Shown here in pieces: positions 7,311 through 16,867 of a stretch of 50,490 nt of DNA. The notes under the pieces are model-generated. The model had not been told where the DNA came from and did no database searches. It saw only the letters and a list, made by a program, of their open reading frames with translations. Made by a program: the position numbers and the translations under genes. The number at the start of each line of letters is the position of its first letter. Positions within the stretch are counted from its first letter, which is position 1. Source of the stretch: a virus. Where the stretch lies: positions 1 through 50,490 of the IMG/VR virus record IMGVR_UViG_3300044999_000017; one strand, given 5' to 3'.

Positions 7311-10184
7311 TTATGGTCGCCCCTCACTTGCCCTCCGGCGATTCTGCCTGCTCTCGGGATCTTCGCTTTCCTGTATCGCCTTCTCGGCACCGTAGATCAT
7401 GCCGCGGAACACGTAGGCTTTGACATAGCCTTTGTCGATCAGCCGATCGACAAGTGACTGTCCGCTGTTGGTGCGAATGTCACCGAACACTTTCCGTGCC
7501 GTGGTGAGCGATAGCGGCTGGGATGAAGGAGTTGCCGACAGCTCGAGGATCGCGGTTGCCGTCTCCGGGTCATAGAGCGCACGTCGTTTCGCCTGCTCGA
7601 CCGCGTTCTGCACCTTGGCATTCACAAACCGTGACATGCCGAGCAGCGCAGTGTAATTCGCTCCGGTACGTCCGGTTGAAACCGCACGCAGATCGTTGAC
7701 CCAGCTTTGCATACCAGCACCTGTAGCGCTCTTGACCGGCGAATCGGTGAGGATGGACCCCGCCTGCAGATATTTCGGATCGGTCGCTGCCTGGCGAATA
7801 GTGAAGCGAGAGATGGCTTCCAGCGTATCAAGATGACGCTTGCCTTCCCTCTCGCCAAAAGCACGCGAGAATAGTGTCTCCATGGGCGACGGCGTCTCGC
7901 TGGTGCGCTTCCCCGCCTGCACGATCTTGAGGATCGCTTCCGGGTCGTAATCGCCGTTCTTGAACGGATTGGCCTGCTGAAAAACCTCCTTGACCAGTTC
8001 CTTCGCCGCGCCGCCCTTGGTCGCTGCCAGTAATTGTTCCATCTTCAGCGGATCAGAGAGCGCTGCCTGGAACATGGCCTTGGCTTGAATTGGCCCGACT
8101 GCTTTGGTCACGTCGGAGCCCATGATGTCGCGGTAGCGCTGCAACTCCATCTTCTTCTCATTTTGCAACGTCAGCATCTTGGCCGCTTGGGCATCGATCT
8201 TATCGGCCACTTCCGGTAGCCGGTCTAGTCCGTTGGCGTACTTGGTCTTGAACTCGTTCAGATTCGCCTCGAACATGCGCTCGCTGAACGGACGGTCCAA
8301 AACTGTCTTGCGGAACCTGTCTTGCAAGGCCACATTGAGTAACTGTTTCGCTTGCGGATCCTTGCCAAAGGTTGTATCGAAGTCGCGCATCGCCGTCTCG
8401 CTCGACAGCACTTCATCCATGATCTTTTCCGACTTCAGCGCCTCGCGACCCTCGTAAACACCGCCGCGCTCCTTGCCCATGGCCTTGCCAAGCCCCTCTT
8501 GGAAGCGGGGGGCATGTTCCTTCGCCCAATAACGTCGCGCCTCGCCATAGGCCGCTAAAGTCTCCGGTGACATCTTTGTGCTGTTGATGGTCTCCTGTAC
8601 TTGAGCCTCGAGCTCCTTGGCGCGGTTGAAGGAGACATAGTTCTCGCTCGACTTGGCGTTGCTTGCCGCCTCTCCCAACGCTCGCGACAGGTCATTGGCT
8701 TCTTTCAGCGTCAGCGGCTTGCCGGCACTGTCCGCTTCCGCCTTGGCGCCCGCGCGCTCCGCGGCGAGCTCGTCGGGCAGGAGCAGAGACGCTTCGCCAC
8801 CCTGCTTGACCTCGGTGGCCTTGAGCAAGTCCTTGACCACCGGAGGCACCTTGCTCGGATCGACCTTGCTGTAGAAGTTCTGCAGGATTTCGGTTGCCTG
8901 CTCACGCACCGCACCAACCTTGATCTGCACGCCCTCTGTATCGGCCATCTGCTCGGCCTGCAGATACTTGCCGGAGGCGATCTGGTAGGACTCGCCGGCC
9001 ATCTTGTCGCGAAGAGCCCGGGCCTTGTCGCCGACCTCATGCTCCTCGCGGACGTTGAGCCGCGGGAACGCTTCCTTGACCTGTCCGGTCTCGGCGGTCA
9101 GGGCATCAACCTTCTTCTGAGTGAAGGCTTGGAACGCCTTCGCAGACGCTTCGATGCCCTTCTCGTCGGCGGGCAATTTGGCACCCTGCACCAGCCGGTC
9201 GTACGCACCCTTGATCGACAGCTTCATCCCGGTCACGCGCTCGGCCATGGTTGCCGCTTCTTTTGCCGAATCCGGCCGTGCTCTGGCAGTCGTTTCTGTC
9301 AGCGATGGGACCAAGGTACGTTCACCCAAGCCCCAGTCCTTCGTTTCCAGCCCGGTCACTTTCGCATCCTCGACGAACGCCTTAGCGTTGTCGGAAGCTC
9401 GGTAGTCCTGACGAATGAGACCGGCGACTTGCCGATTGGTGAATTCCTGAATCAGACCGTTCGTTTTGGCCCGCAAGGCTCCAAATTCGTCGGCAAAGAT
9501 CGGCCACAGGCTTCGTTCGTCGCCAGCCGCTTGCCGCGCTCGAGCCGATTGAAGCGCTGCCGGGATGGACTTCACTCCGGAGCCCACCTGCCCGACAACC
9601 TCGCCCATTGCCCGCACGCGCCCCACGTTAGCCTGCGCACCGACCCCACCACCAAGCACTGTCCCCGTTCCTTCTCCGGTGGCGCGATATTTCTCACCAC
9701 CGAAATAACTGAATAGACCGCCCATCATCGAACCCGCGATGTCGGCACCTTCGCCCATGCCCACCGCGGCAATGATGTTTCTGGCGAGACCACCGCCCAT
9801 GGGCATCGTGAGCATGCCGCCAGCACCTTCTGCTGCTCCACCCAGCACCTTGCCGACAAAGGTTTGCGGATTCTTGGCCCGCTCATTGATGGCCTTGGCA
9901 TCATCTTCAAAAACGGGGCGCATGATCCGGCCGGCGATTTCACCTGCCTTGCCCGTTTCTGGAATGAGCGGACCCACTGCGGCATGGATACCAGCCTTGA
10001 TAAGCTCGTCGCCGCCACGTACTCCCTTCTTGACTCGTGCCGACAGGTCTCCGCCAACGTCCGCTAGAGAATGCCCGCCGACAGCAGCCGGCGCAGGCTC
10101 CGCATCGGCGAGCGGAACCGACTTGGGTTCCCAGTCGCCAAGCTGCTCCTTGATGCGATCGGCAACGTCTTGTGAAACGGGCAT
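7311..10184 (-). CDS. Large DNA-ejection (internal virion) protein (957 aa)
   Basis: A very long, Ala/Lys/Glu-rich, mainly helical protein with a Gly/Met-rich, weakly hydrophobic segment near residues 110-165 (GGAAEGAGG...MMGGLFSYFGG), the composition of podovirus proteins that leave the capsid and form a conduit through the cell envelope. It is the last of a run of four such proteins after the tail-hub genes, as in P22 (gp7, gp20, gp16). No lytic transglycosylase motif was seen. Role inferred from order and composition. Confidence 0.65.
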   Translation of the reverse strand: MPVSQDVADRIKEQLGDWEPKSVPLADAEPAPAAVGGHSLADVGGDLSARVKKGVRGGDELIKAGIHAAVGPLIPETGKAGEIAGRIMRPVFEDDAKAINERAKNPQTFVGKVLGGAAEGAGGMLTMPMGGGLARNIIAAVGMGEGADIAGSMMGGLFSYFGGEKYRATGEGTGTVLGGGVGAQANVGRVRAMGEVVGQVGSGVKSIPAALQSARARQAAGDERSLWPIFADEFGALRAKTNGLIQEFTNRQVAGLIRQDYRASDNAKAFVEDAKVTGLETKDWGLGERTLVPSLTETTARARPDSAKEAATMAERVTGMKLSIKGAYDRLVQGAKLPADEKGIEASAKAFQAFTQKKVDALTAETGQVKEAFPRLNVREEHEVGDKARALRDKMAGESYQIASGKYLQAEQMADTEGVQIKVGAVREQATEILQNFYSKVDPSKVPPVVKDLLKATEVKQGGEASLLLPDELAAERAGAKAEADSAGKPLTLKEANDLSRALGEAASNAKSSENYVSFNRAKELEAQVQETINSTKMSPETLAAYGEARRYWAKEHAPRFQEGLGKAMGKERGGVYEGREALKSEKIMDEVLSSETAMRDFDTTFGKDPQAKQLLNVALQDRFRKTVLDRPFSERMFEANLNEFKTKYANGLDRLPEVADKIDAQAAKMLTLQNEKKMELQRYRDIMGSDVTKAVGPIQAKAMFQAALSDPLKMEQLLAATKGGAAKELVKEVFQQANPFKNGDYDPEAILKIVQAGKRTSETPSPMETLFSRAFGEREGKRHLDTLEAISRFTIRQAATDPKYLQAGSILTDSPVKSATGAGMQSWVNDLRAVSTGRTGANYTALLGMSRFVNAKVQNAVEQAKRRALYDPETATAILELSATPSSQPLSLTTARKVFGDIRTNSGQSLVDRLIDKGYVKAYVFRGMIYGAEKAIQESEDPESRQNRRRASEGRP

Positions 10185-10185
10185 G

Positions 10186-11619
10186 CTATTCCTCGTTGGA
10201 TGGAAGTTCGAACATGTCCTTCTTGTCCTTCCCGAACGTCAGGTACTCCTTGCCGTCAATCTTGATCTTCTTCGCCTTGCCTGTTTTCACGACCATGTCG
10301 ACATCGCCGTGCAAGGTTAACGTGGTCGGATCCTGGCCCATCTTGTCCTTGTAAACCGCCGCCCGGTGCAGCTCGACTTTGAGCAGGTCACTATGACGAT
10401 CGGCCGCCAACTGTTTCATTTCTCGCGTGGTCTGCAGCATCACGTCTTTGGCAAGAATCTTGTCGCCCTCACCAATGGTCGTCGCAAACTTCTCGACGCG
10501 CTGCAGCATGCCATTCATCTTGCCAAGTTCTGTTTCCTGAAACTTGCCCCCACTACGAGAGCGGAAGTTGTCTATTTCGAGCTTGAACTGATCGGCCAGG
10601 GTACGAGCCGTCGCGGTTGTTACGTCGGCATAACCGCGAGCGAGGTCAGTCAGTGACCGCTCGACGCGATCGGCAACCTCGAATGCCTTGTTGTAAGCTG
10701 GAATCTGGTATTCCTTGGCGTCCTTCTCGACCTGAGTCTGAGTGTCCTTGAACAGCGTGTAGTCGAACTTCTTGTCGCGCATGTTCATCATCGCCGCGGT
10801 ACGCTTCTCAGACTCAGCAAGACGACGATCGGCTCTGGCTGCATTCGTCTGTGCGATGGCTGCCTGTTGATCGAGCTGCTTGTCGCGCTGCGCTTCCCTG
10901 ACTATTCGATCATCATCCCGCTTCGCGTTCTCTCTCGCCGTTTCGATGTCCTTTTTTTGCCGCAGCGATTCCGACGCAGTAAGGCTCTGCTTCTCGACGG
11001 TCTCCAAGGCCCGCTTAGTACCCGGGCCCCAGATTATTTGTCCGGTGATCGGCTCCCGATTGAACGATGCGCCTTGCAGGGACTGTGGGTCGATGCGGCG
11101 CATCTGCGAGAGCACGTCGGGAAGATTCGAACCGTCTGGTTCAGCAGACCCAGCCGCGGACGACAATTCCTGCCGATTCTCCTTCCGTAACGTGATCGCC
11201 TTTCCGTACAGATCCTTGAACTTGGCCTCCTCCCCTTCCGAGCGCTTGATGAAGTTGTCATAGGTCTTCATGTCGCCGCCACCGGAAAGCACCTGATTCG
11301 CCGCTTCGCGGTAGGTCTTTGCCGTCTGCTGTGCTGCGCGCATGCCGTCGACCAGGGGGTTTCCCATATCGGTCGCGGAAATACTATCGAAGCCATCGGC
11401 AACGCCGGACTCCGAAACTTGCTTGGCCGTCTGGGTGCGGTTCATCTCGGCCAAAATCTTCCGGCTCTGATCCTCCGCCGCCATTTCCTTCTGCAAAGAC
11501 TGAGTCTGCGCCTGGTGAAGCTGGGTCAACTGTTGCGTCGCCTCGATGTTGGCGTTGCTCTGCCCAAGGTTGTTGATGCCTTGCAGCACGCTTAGGGTAT
11601 GGGTCAGGTAGTCAGGCAT
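10186..11619 (-). CDS. Putative ejection protein, coiled-coil (477 aa)
   Basis: Gln/Lys/Glu/Arg-rich with long predicted coiled coils (residues about 25-65 and 205-300, the latter RQKKDIETARENAKRDDDR...). Starts MPDYLTHTLSVLQGINNLGQSN. It lies between the 251-aa and 957-aa ejection-type genes with 1-2 bp spacing, the position of P22 gp20-like proteins. No enzyme motif seen. Confidence 0.58.
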   Translation of the reverse strand: MPDYLTHTLSVLQGINNLGQSNANIEATQQLTQLHQAQTQSLQKEMAAEDQSRKILAEMNRTQTAKQVSESGVADGFDSISATDMGNPLVDGMRAAQQTAKTYREAANQVLSGGGDMKTYDNFIKRSEGEEAKFKDLYGKAITLRKENRQELSSAAGSAEPDGSNLPDVLSQMRRIDPQSLQGASFNREPITGQIIWGPGTKRALETVEKQSLTASESLRQKKDIETARENAKRDDDRIVREAQRDKQLDQQAAIAQTNAARADRRLAESEKRTAAMMNMRDKKFDYTLFKDTQTQVEKDAKEYQIPAYNKAFEVADRVERSLTDLARGYADVTTATARTLADQFKLEIDNFRSRSGGKFQETELGKMNGMLQRVEKFATTIGEGDKILAKDVMLQTTREMKQLAADRHSDLLKVELHRAAVYKDKMGQDPTTLTLHGDVDMVVKTGKAKKIKIDGKEYLTFGKDKKDMFELPSNEE

Positions 11620-11621
11620 GG

Positions 11622-12377
11622 TCAGCCGCCGAAAAGAGAGCCAATGTCGGGAATCTGATCGGTGCCACCGAAGATGTCGTTGATGATGTTGACGTCACCC
11701 GACGACATATCGCCAGTCACGGCATTGGTGTCCGTAAGCGCACCGCCAAGACCACCGGAAGCGGTGCCGGGGTCAGTAAGGCCGTACCCGGTAATGTCTC
11801 CGCTGGTGACTCCGCTCCCACCGCCAAACATTTCCCCGATCTGTTTAGCAAGCCCAGCCGGAAGACCCGCCTTAACCAGCGCATCGATAATTCCGCCAAT
11901 CCCGGCAAGACCCGCGCTGATCCCTTTTTGTTGATTTTGTTGGCCCATCTGTGTCGCGAACGCAGCAGCACCGGGATTCCCAGTCGTGGCCCCGGTGAGC
12001 GGTAGAAGCTCGTTGTATTTCATCTTCTCGAAGTCGAGCGCCGACGATTGGCCGAAGCTGAACAGGGACGCGAGCTTGTTCCCTGAATTTCCCATGCCCG
12101 CAGCACCCGCATTGCGCGCGACTGCCTCACCGCCGACCGACTGCGCTGCCTTGAACGCCGGATCATTGAAAATCGCCGACGGGTCCGACATGAACTGCTG
12201 CATCTGCTGCTGATACTGCGGGCGCTGATCCATGAACGGATCGGCGATATGAGCCACTTGACTCGCATTGCTCGCATCCTTCCCGCCCAACGATTGGATA
12301 AGGCTGATGATCCCAGCAATGTCGGTCCCAATACCCTGTCCCGGAGTGAGATTGCTACCAGTCGTGGCGTCTGCCAT
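11622..12377 (-). CDS. Putative ejection/internal virion protein (251 aa)
   Basis: Gly/Ala/Ser-rich with a hydrophobic, flexible middle (QQKGISAGLAGIGGIIDALVKAGLPAGLAKQIG, in two adjoining pieces) and an acidic Gly-rich C-terminus. This resembles the small P22 gp7-type ejection proteins. Preceded immediately by the 191-aa gene. Confidence 0.52.
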   Translation of the reverse strand: MADATTGSNLTPGQGIGTDIAGIISLIQSLGGKDASNASQVAHIADPFMDQRPQYQQQMQQFMSDPSAIFNDPAFKAAQSVGGEAVARNAGAAGMGNSGNKLASLFSFGQSSALDFEKMKYNELLPLTGATTGNPGAAAFATQMGQQNQQKGISAGLAGIGGIIDALVKAGLPAGLAKQIGEMFGGGSGVTSGDITGYGLTDPGTASGGLGGALTDTNAVTGDMSSGDVNIINDIFGGTDQIPDIGSLFGG

Positions 12378-12378
12378 A

Positions 12379-12954
12379 TCACGGACCTTTCGAAGCCTGA
12401 CCCTTCATCAAATCGTTGAGCAAACCCATAATCGAATTACCCCAACCGCCAGCACCCATGCCCATGCCACCCGCTACCAGCATCGGAATCATGGGACCGA
12501 TAATGTCGAGCAGTGTGGACTTACTCCCGGTGATTTTACTCGTCACATTCGATTCCGGTGTGAGTTGCCCGTAAATACTGTCTTGCATTTTCGTCGGATC
12601 AATCAGCGAGTGCCACATCACATCGCCGCCGCCCATGTCGTACTGCTTCTTGCTCTGCGCATTGAAACCGCCGACCGGGATTCTTCCCGCGCGTTCACCC
12701 GCAGCCCCGGTTTGCGGCACCGCAGGAAGCTTCCCCTGATCATAGGAAATGTCGTAGAAATTGTTTTCCCCGGTCTGCTGGATCGAGGCATTGGGATCGT
12801 ACTGCTTCAACTGCGCCAAGCGCGCAAGCAAATCAGGATCGGTTGCCGACTGCGAACTGCTGCCGGCAAAGGTCTGCCCCTGATTGCCGCTGGCTCCCGG
12901 AGTCTTGATCATCTGCCACGGAAGATTGGCGAGCCAGGAAAGATCAATCGGCAT
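12379..12954 (-). CDS. Putative small ejection/tail protein with hydrophobic C-terminal segment (191 aa)
   Basis: The N-terminus is polar; residues about 145-175 form a Met/Gly-rich hydrophobic stretch (IIGPMIPMLVAGGMGMGAGG) that could insert into a membrane. It directly follows the gp10-like hub gene (shared A at 12954). Probably part of the ejection apparatus, by position. Confidence 0.5.
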   Translation of the reverse strand: MPIDLSWLANLPWQMIKTPGASGNQGQTFAGSSSQSATDPDLLARLAQLKQYDPNASIQQTGENNFYDISYDQGKLPAVPQTGAAGERAGRIPVGGFNAQSKKQYDMGGGDVMWHSLIDPTKMQDSIYGQLTPESNVTSKITGSKSTLLDIIGPMIPMLVAGGMGMGAGGWGNSIMGLLNDLMKGQASKGP

Positions 12955-15260
12955 CAGCTTTCGCCTTCGCTGTAAGTAATCTCAGCCGCTTCCCAGCGCG
13001 CGGGATTGCTGTCCTGTTGCGAAAACCGGAACGCACGTCTCCTGCTTGAGCCCAGTCGATACATCCGCGGTCGATCGCTGGAATTGACCATTTGCGTCGG
13101 CTGGCTGAAAGTCGCATAGTCATCGTCCGACCACGACACAGCAATGGTGGCCGGCGACTGATCGGCAACGAAGTCGAGACAGCCCCAGAATTTGCGCTGT
13201 AAGCTACCGCCATCGAGTTTGTCGGTCTGCACCATCACCGGAAAGGGCACTGCATCGTCGTCGAAATAATCCTTGCTCGCAAAAAAGGTGTTGCCGGCTC
13301 GGTTGCCCCAGCCAAGCCACACGTCGGCTCCGGAGAAGTAGGTCACCGCATGGCTCCAGTTGAAACCTCCGGGGGCGGTCCAGACGTGCCACTGCTGAGT
13401 GTCCATGTCGTAAACAAGAGCGATTCGAGTCGACAGGTTGAAGCACAGCACATAGAAAGTGTGGCCTGTCCCAGCCGCGGTCACAAACGATTGCGTGTCC
13501 ACCGCCAGGTTCTCGTTCACTACCCGATCAACCCAATCGGAACTGACTTTCTTCGGCACCATGCCGTCCATGATGTAGACGCCCCAGTTTCGCTCTGGGG
13601 TAGCGCCGACCCAGATCAGCGTGTTCTTGATGTTCTGGACCGTGCTCGCCTGCGCGCAGCCCATGCGCAGATTGGCATTGATGTACGGATTGATCGGGAT
13701 GCCCGGAGGAGGATTGCCGGCATCGTAGAAGAATTGAATGGTGAACTGCCCGAACACGGTAACGTAATTGAGGTACTTGCCGACCCAGATCGCAGGATCG
13801 TCTTCGTAGTCGGCAGTAGTGAACTGAAGCGACGGCCAGATCGTCGCGTCGTCGATCTTGCACGCAAGTATCGTTCCTCCCGGCGTGCAAACGTAGGCGA
13901 AGCTATTGAGCACCGCGATCCCCGGAACCGTGACCGCCGGATAATTCGGATCGACTACTTTGGTCACGGCTCCATTTGCCAACACCCAGAAATTCGACTG
14001 GTTCTTGAGCAGCAGGATAGTGCCGTTCTCGAAAGTGTTGAACTGGTACGGCTGATTGATCACAGCAGGCGAGAGCGTGTAGCTTGCCAACTGCATCGTA
14101 TTGATGTTGCCAAACCAGACATCGGCATCCTCGGAACCGAGTAACCCTCCGGCAAACACCCACAGCGTCGGAAAGCGATAAGGCGATACCGTGGTCGGCG
14201 TCTTGAATGCCTGCACGCACGGACTACCGCGGGCGCTGAAGCCCGGCATTGAAGTGACCAGACTGAACGTGATTCCATTGACCGAGGAGTACACGTCGGC
14301 CACTTGGGTTGCCCCCGCCGTGACCCCGCCGATGACCCAAATCTTGTTGTTGTAGACGGTAGCACCCATCCGATAGCGGGCGCTGGCAAATGCTGCTGCG
14401 GTGGTCTGAGTCCAATTGATACCATCGGGCGTTGACCACACATCGTTTTTCAACCCAGCATCAGTGCCGCCCATCAGGTAAATCTTGCCGTTGAACACGG
14501 CGTAAGCAAAGCCTGTCCTTGCCGACCATGCCGCCGCGGTTGAGATCTGGGTCCAATTCACCCCGTCTGGGGTCGACCAGACATCGTTTTTGTAACCCCC
14601 GGCCCCATCATCGCCACCGAACAGGATCATGTTGTTGCCAAGAACAACCAGACCGAAACTTTGTCGTGCGCTCCACGACGCATTCGCCGTTACCTGCGTC
14701 CAGTTGGTCCCGTCAGGCGAGGACAGCACGTCATTTAAAACAGTGCCCGCTGGCTGACGACCGGCCAGCATGTAGATGTTATCCTGAAACACTACGCAGC
14801 GATGATCGAGTCGGAGAACTCCTGCTCCGGCGGTTGCCAGCGACCAATTGATGCCATCCGCAGTCGACCAGATGTCGCCGTGCGGATTTCCAGCGGAGTC
14901 GATACCGGCACCGAGCACAAACATGCTGTCGTGGAAGATCACACTCTGCTGACTAGTGCGTTTTGCCCATGGAGGTCCAGCCAAAGTGAACGCAGTGCCA
15001 TTGGTACTCGAATTGACGAGGCTCGACAGGTACAAAACATCGCGAATCACCGCGTAGATCGCGCCGTTGCTGTAGATCGCGCCTTGAAAGTTGGCAAGAT
15101 CGCTAAAAGTCGTGCCGTGCAGGGTTCCCGGGCGCTTCATCACGTAGGATTTGTCGCCATGCTTGCTCAAATAGGCGTTTTGCACGAACGAATCCTTGGC
15201 CGTGATGCTGCCATCGCGACTTGCAAAGGCTTGCGCCAACGGATAGCGGATTTTCGCCAT
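12954..15260 (-). CDS. gp10-like tail-hub (packaged-DNA stabilisation) protein with Kelch-like insert (768 aa)
   Basis: The N-terminus (MAKIRYPLAQAFASRDGSITAKDSFVQNAY...) and the C-terminal 380 residues (ILACKIDDATIWPS..., FGQFTIQFFYDAG, NTLIWVGATPERNWGVYIMDG) are of the P22 gp10 type, the hub that seals the DNA-filled head. Between about residues 85 and 390 sit six Kelch-like blades with the recurrent core NDVWSTPDG(I/V)NWTQ and hydrophobic-GG signatures (IYLMGGTDAG). P22 gp10 is 472 aa, so the extra ~300 residues are this block. Two blades are near-identical at DNA level, suggesting recent duplication. The insert may present a receptor-binding propeller. Confidence 0.72.
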   Translation of the reverse strand: MAKIRYPLAQAFASRDGSITAKDSFVQNAYLSKHGDKSYVMKRPGTLHGTTFSDLANFQGAIYSNGAIYAVIRDVLYLSSLVNSSTNGTAFTLAGPPWAKRTSQQSVIFHDSMFVLGAGIDSAGNPHGDIWSTADGINWSLATAGAGVLRLDHRCVVFQDNIYMLAGRQPAGTVLNDVLSSPDGTNWTQVTANASWSARQSFGLVVLGNNMILFGGDDGAGGYKNDVWSTPDGVNWTQISTAAAWSARTGFAYAVFNGKIYLMGGTDAGLKNDVWSTPDGINWTQTTAAAFASARYRMGATVYNNKIWVIGGVTAGATQVADVYSSVNGITFSLVTSMPGFSARGSPCVQAFKTPTTVSPYRFPTLWVFAGGLLGSEDADVWFGNINTMQLASYTLSPAVINQPYQFNTFENGTILLLKNQSNFWVLANGAVTKVVDPNYPAVTVPGIAVLNSFAYVCTPGGTILACKIDDATIWPSLQFTTADYEDDPAIWVGKYLNYVTVFGQFTIQFFYDAGNPPPGIPINPYINANLRMGCAQASTVQNIKNTLIWVGATPERNWGVYIMDGMVPKKVSSDWVDRVVNENLAVDTQSFVTAAGTGHTFYVLCFNLSTRIALVYDMDTQQWHVWTAPGGFNWSHAVTYFSGADVWLGWGNRAGNTFFASKDYFDDDAVPFPVMVQTDKLDGGSLQRKFWGCLDFVADQSPATIAVSWSDDDYATFSQPTQMVNSSDRPRMYRLGSSRRRAFRFSQQDSNPARWEAAEITYSEGES

Positions 15261-16036
15261 CAGCGACCCATTCCCATCCGGTAATCAGGCTGGAACCACA
15301 TCGGCGCCTGCTCCTGCGCGCCCCAGTTGGCAATCTCTTCAAGTGCCTGCGCCGCTTCCTGCTTGACGCGCATCAGCCTTTGCTCGGGAATCTCGTACTT
15401 GTCTCCGACCGCAGCAGCTAATCCCTTGGTCAGCGCTTCGTAGCACTCCAACGGCAGGTCGAAGGTGTCGCCCGGATTCACAATGTCCTGAATCGGCCGA
15501 TGCACTTCGAGATAGACCGTGCGCGTGGCGTCGATCGGCGTGACATAGAGCTTGAGCACCCCCATGGCGTTCGCTGGGTTGTAGGCAGCATTCGGCGTCG
15601 CCGTCATCTGCGGATCGTAATAGAACGAATTGGCGTATCCGGCGACGGTCTTACTCCCCAACTGCTGATACTCCATGCGCGAGAGCAGGGTGAGCTGCAC
15701 GTCGAAGTTCTGTCCGGCAGTGGTGAAGCGAATGAACGTGCCTTCCAGAGCTCGAAGCGGCCGATAGGAAATAACGTCGGCCCCGGCCGGGCCAATGGTG
15801 TAGCTCGCCTTGTTCGCCTGACAGGGAATGACCAGCGTATCGCGGCACCACAGCCACAGCCCCTTGATGCCCCATTTCTTGAGCAGGAAATTGAGCTTCA
15901 GCGTACACGTCACAAAATCATCGGCGCTCGGTGTGCCGTTGGCTCCGAGCAGGCGCAAGTCCGAAAGCGCGTCGGCGATGATCTGATCGCGAGTAACGGT
16001 AACGCTATTGATGAAACCGCTGGTTTGCGAGCTCAT
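15260..16036 (-). CDS. gp4-like head-tail adaptor protein (258 aa)
   Basis: Begins with TRDQIIADALSDLRLLGANGTPSADD..., followed by LNFLLKKWGIKGLWLW: the helical N-terminal pattern of P22 gp4-like head-completion (tail accessory) proteins that bind the portal and receive the hub protein. The C-terminal half has the usual FDLPLECYEALTKGLAAAVGDKY and a Trp/Gln-rich end. It is followed by the gp10-like gene, the same order as in related podoviruses. Confidence 0.7.
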   Translation of the reverse strand: MSSQTSGFINSVTVTRDQIIADALSDLRLLGANGTPSADDFVTCTLKLNFLLKKWGIKGLWLWCRDTLVIPCQANKASYTIGPAGADVISYRPLRALEGTFIRFTTAGQNFDVQLTLLSRMEYQQLGSKTVAGYANSFYYDPQMTATPNAAYNPANAMGVLKLYVTPIDATRTVYLEVHRPIQDIVNPGDTFDLPLECYEALTKGLAAAVGDKYEIPEQRLMRVKQEAAQALEEIANWGAQEQAPMWFQPDYRMGMGR

Positions 16037-16042
16037 GATTTC

Positions 16043-16867
16043 CTAGCTTGACCAAAAAACGACGCAGTATCCGTCACGTCCAGCCGCGCCGGTATTGACC
16101 GAGTTCGGCCTCTGCCCACCAGAGCCACCGCCACCTGTGCCGTAAGCCGTCGCAGCCGGCAGACTGCCGTTAGCATGGCTTGCTCCGCCAATCCCACCCG
16201 ATCCCCAAGGTGACGATCCACCACCACCGCCACCGCCATCAAACGTGGGGGTTCCGCCAGTACCGCCGACGCCTCCTGGTGTCGCTTCAGCTATCCCACC
16301 CGGCGCTGCGGTAAAGTTCACCTCGCCTGCCGAGCCGCTGCTGCCGCCCTGATAAGTGCTCGTCTCAAGCCCCGCCATATAACCACCGGGAGCGCCCACA
16401 ACATTGCCTTGTATAGATCCTCCAATGATGTCGTAACAACCACCGCCATCACCGCCCATGTCTGCGCCACCGGCAGCCGTGAGCGGCTGAAGCTCCGGGT
16501 GATACACAACATGCGGATTGCCCTGTCCGGCGGCCACCCCGCCCCATCCCCCGTCAGCACTTGCAGCACTGCCAAACATGCTCGTCCCGCCGTGCACTCC
16601 TCTCAGATTTCCCAAAACCGCGCCAGCACCACCAGCACCAATAGTTATCGGGACCGTACCGCCTGAAGGCACGGCTATCAAACGACTTCGGCAAAATTCC
16701 GCAGCACCGCCGCCGCCGCCGCCATTGCTAAGAAATGGTGAGTTGGGCGGCCAATCCGAAGCGCCACCGCCACCGCCGCCAATCATGGTCAGCCACACCG
16801 CAGTAACACCGACCGGAACATTGAATGTCCCGTTGGCGGTGAATTCCTGTGAATGCAGCGTTGCCAT
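16043..16867 (-). CDS. Glycine-rich adhesin-like protein 2 (274 aa)
   Basis: Paralogue of the upstream 342-aa protein. The N-terminal block QEFTANGTFNVPVGVTAVWLTMIGGGGGG (here read as two adjoining pieces) is the common phage glycine-rich domain. The rest is poly-Gly with short aromatic and hydrophobic interruptions and ends in RDGYCVVFWSS. Start ATG at 16867 in a TAATG overlap with the upstream stop. Glycine-rich sheets like these form receptor-binding tips in phages such as S16 (gp38). Possible host-recognition protein. Confidence 0.62.
   Translation of the reverse strand: MATLHSQEFTANGTFNVPVGVTAVWLTMIGGGGGGASDWPPNSPFLSNGGGGGGAAEFCRSRLIAVPSGGTVPITIGAGGAGAVLGNLRGVHGGTSMFGSAASADGGWGGVAAGQGNPHVVYHPELQPLTAAGGADMGGDGGGCYDIIGGSIQGNVVGAPGGYMAGLETSTYQGGSSGSAGEVNFTAAPGGIAEATPGGVGGTGGTPTFDGGGGGGGSSPWGSGGIGGASHANGSLPAATAYGTGGGGSGGQRPNSVNTGAAGRDGYCVVFWSS

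Noticed and set aside
8601-9716. Long rightward open frame of 371 codons
   Set aside because: It is antisense to the 957-aa ejection gene, has no leader, and its composition follows the third-position bias of the opposite strand.
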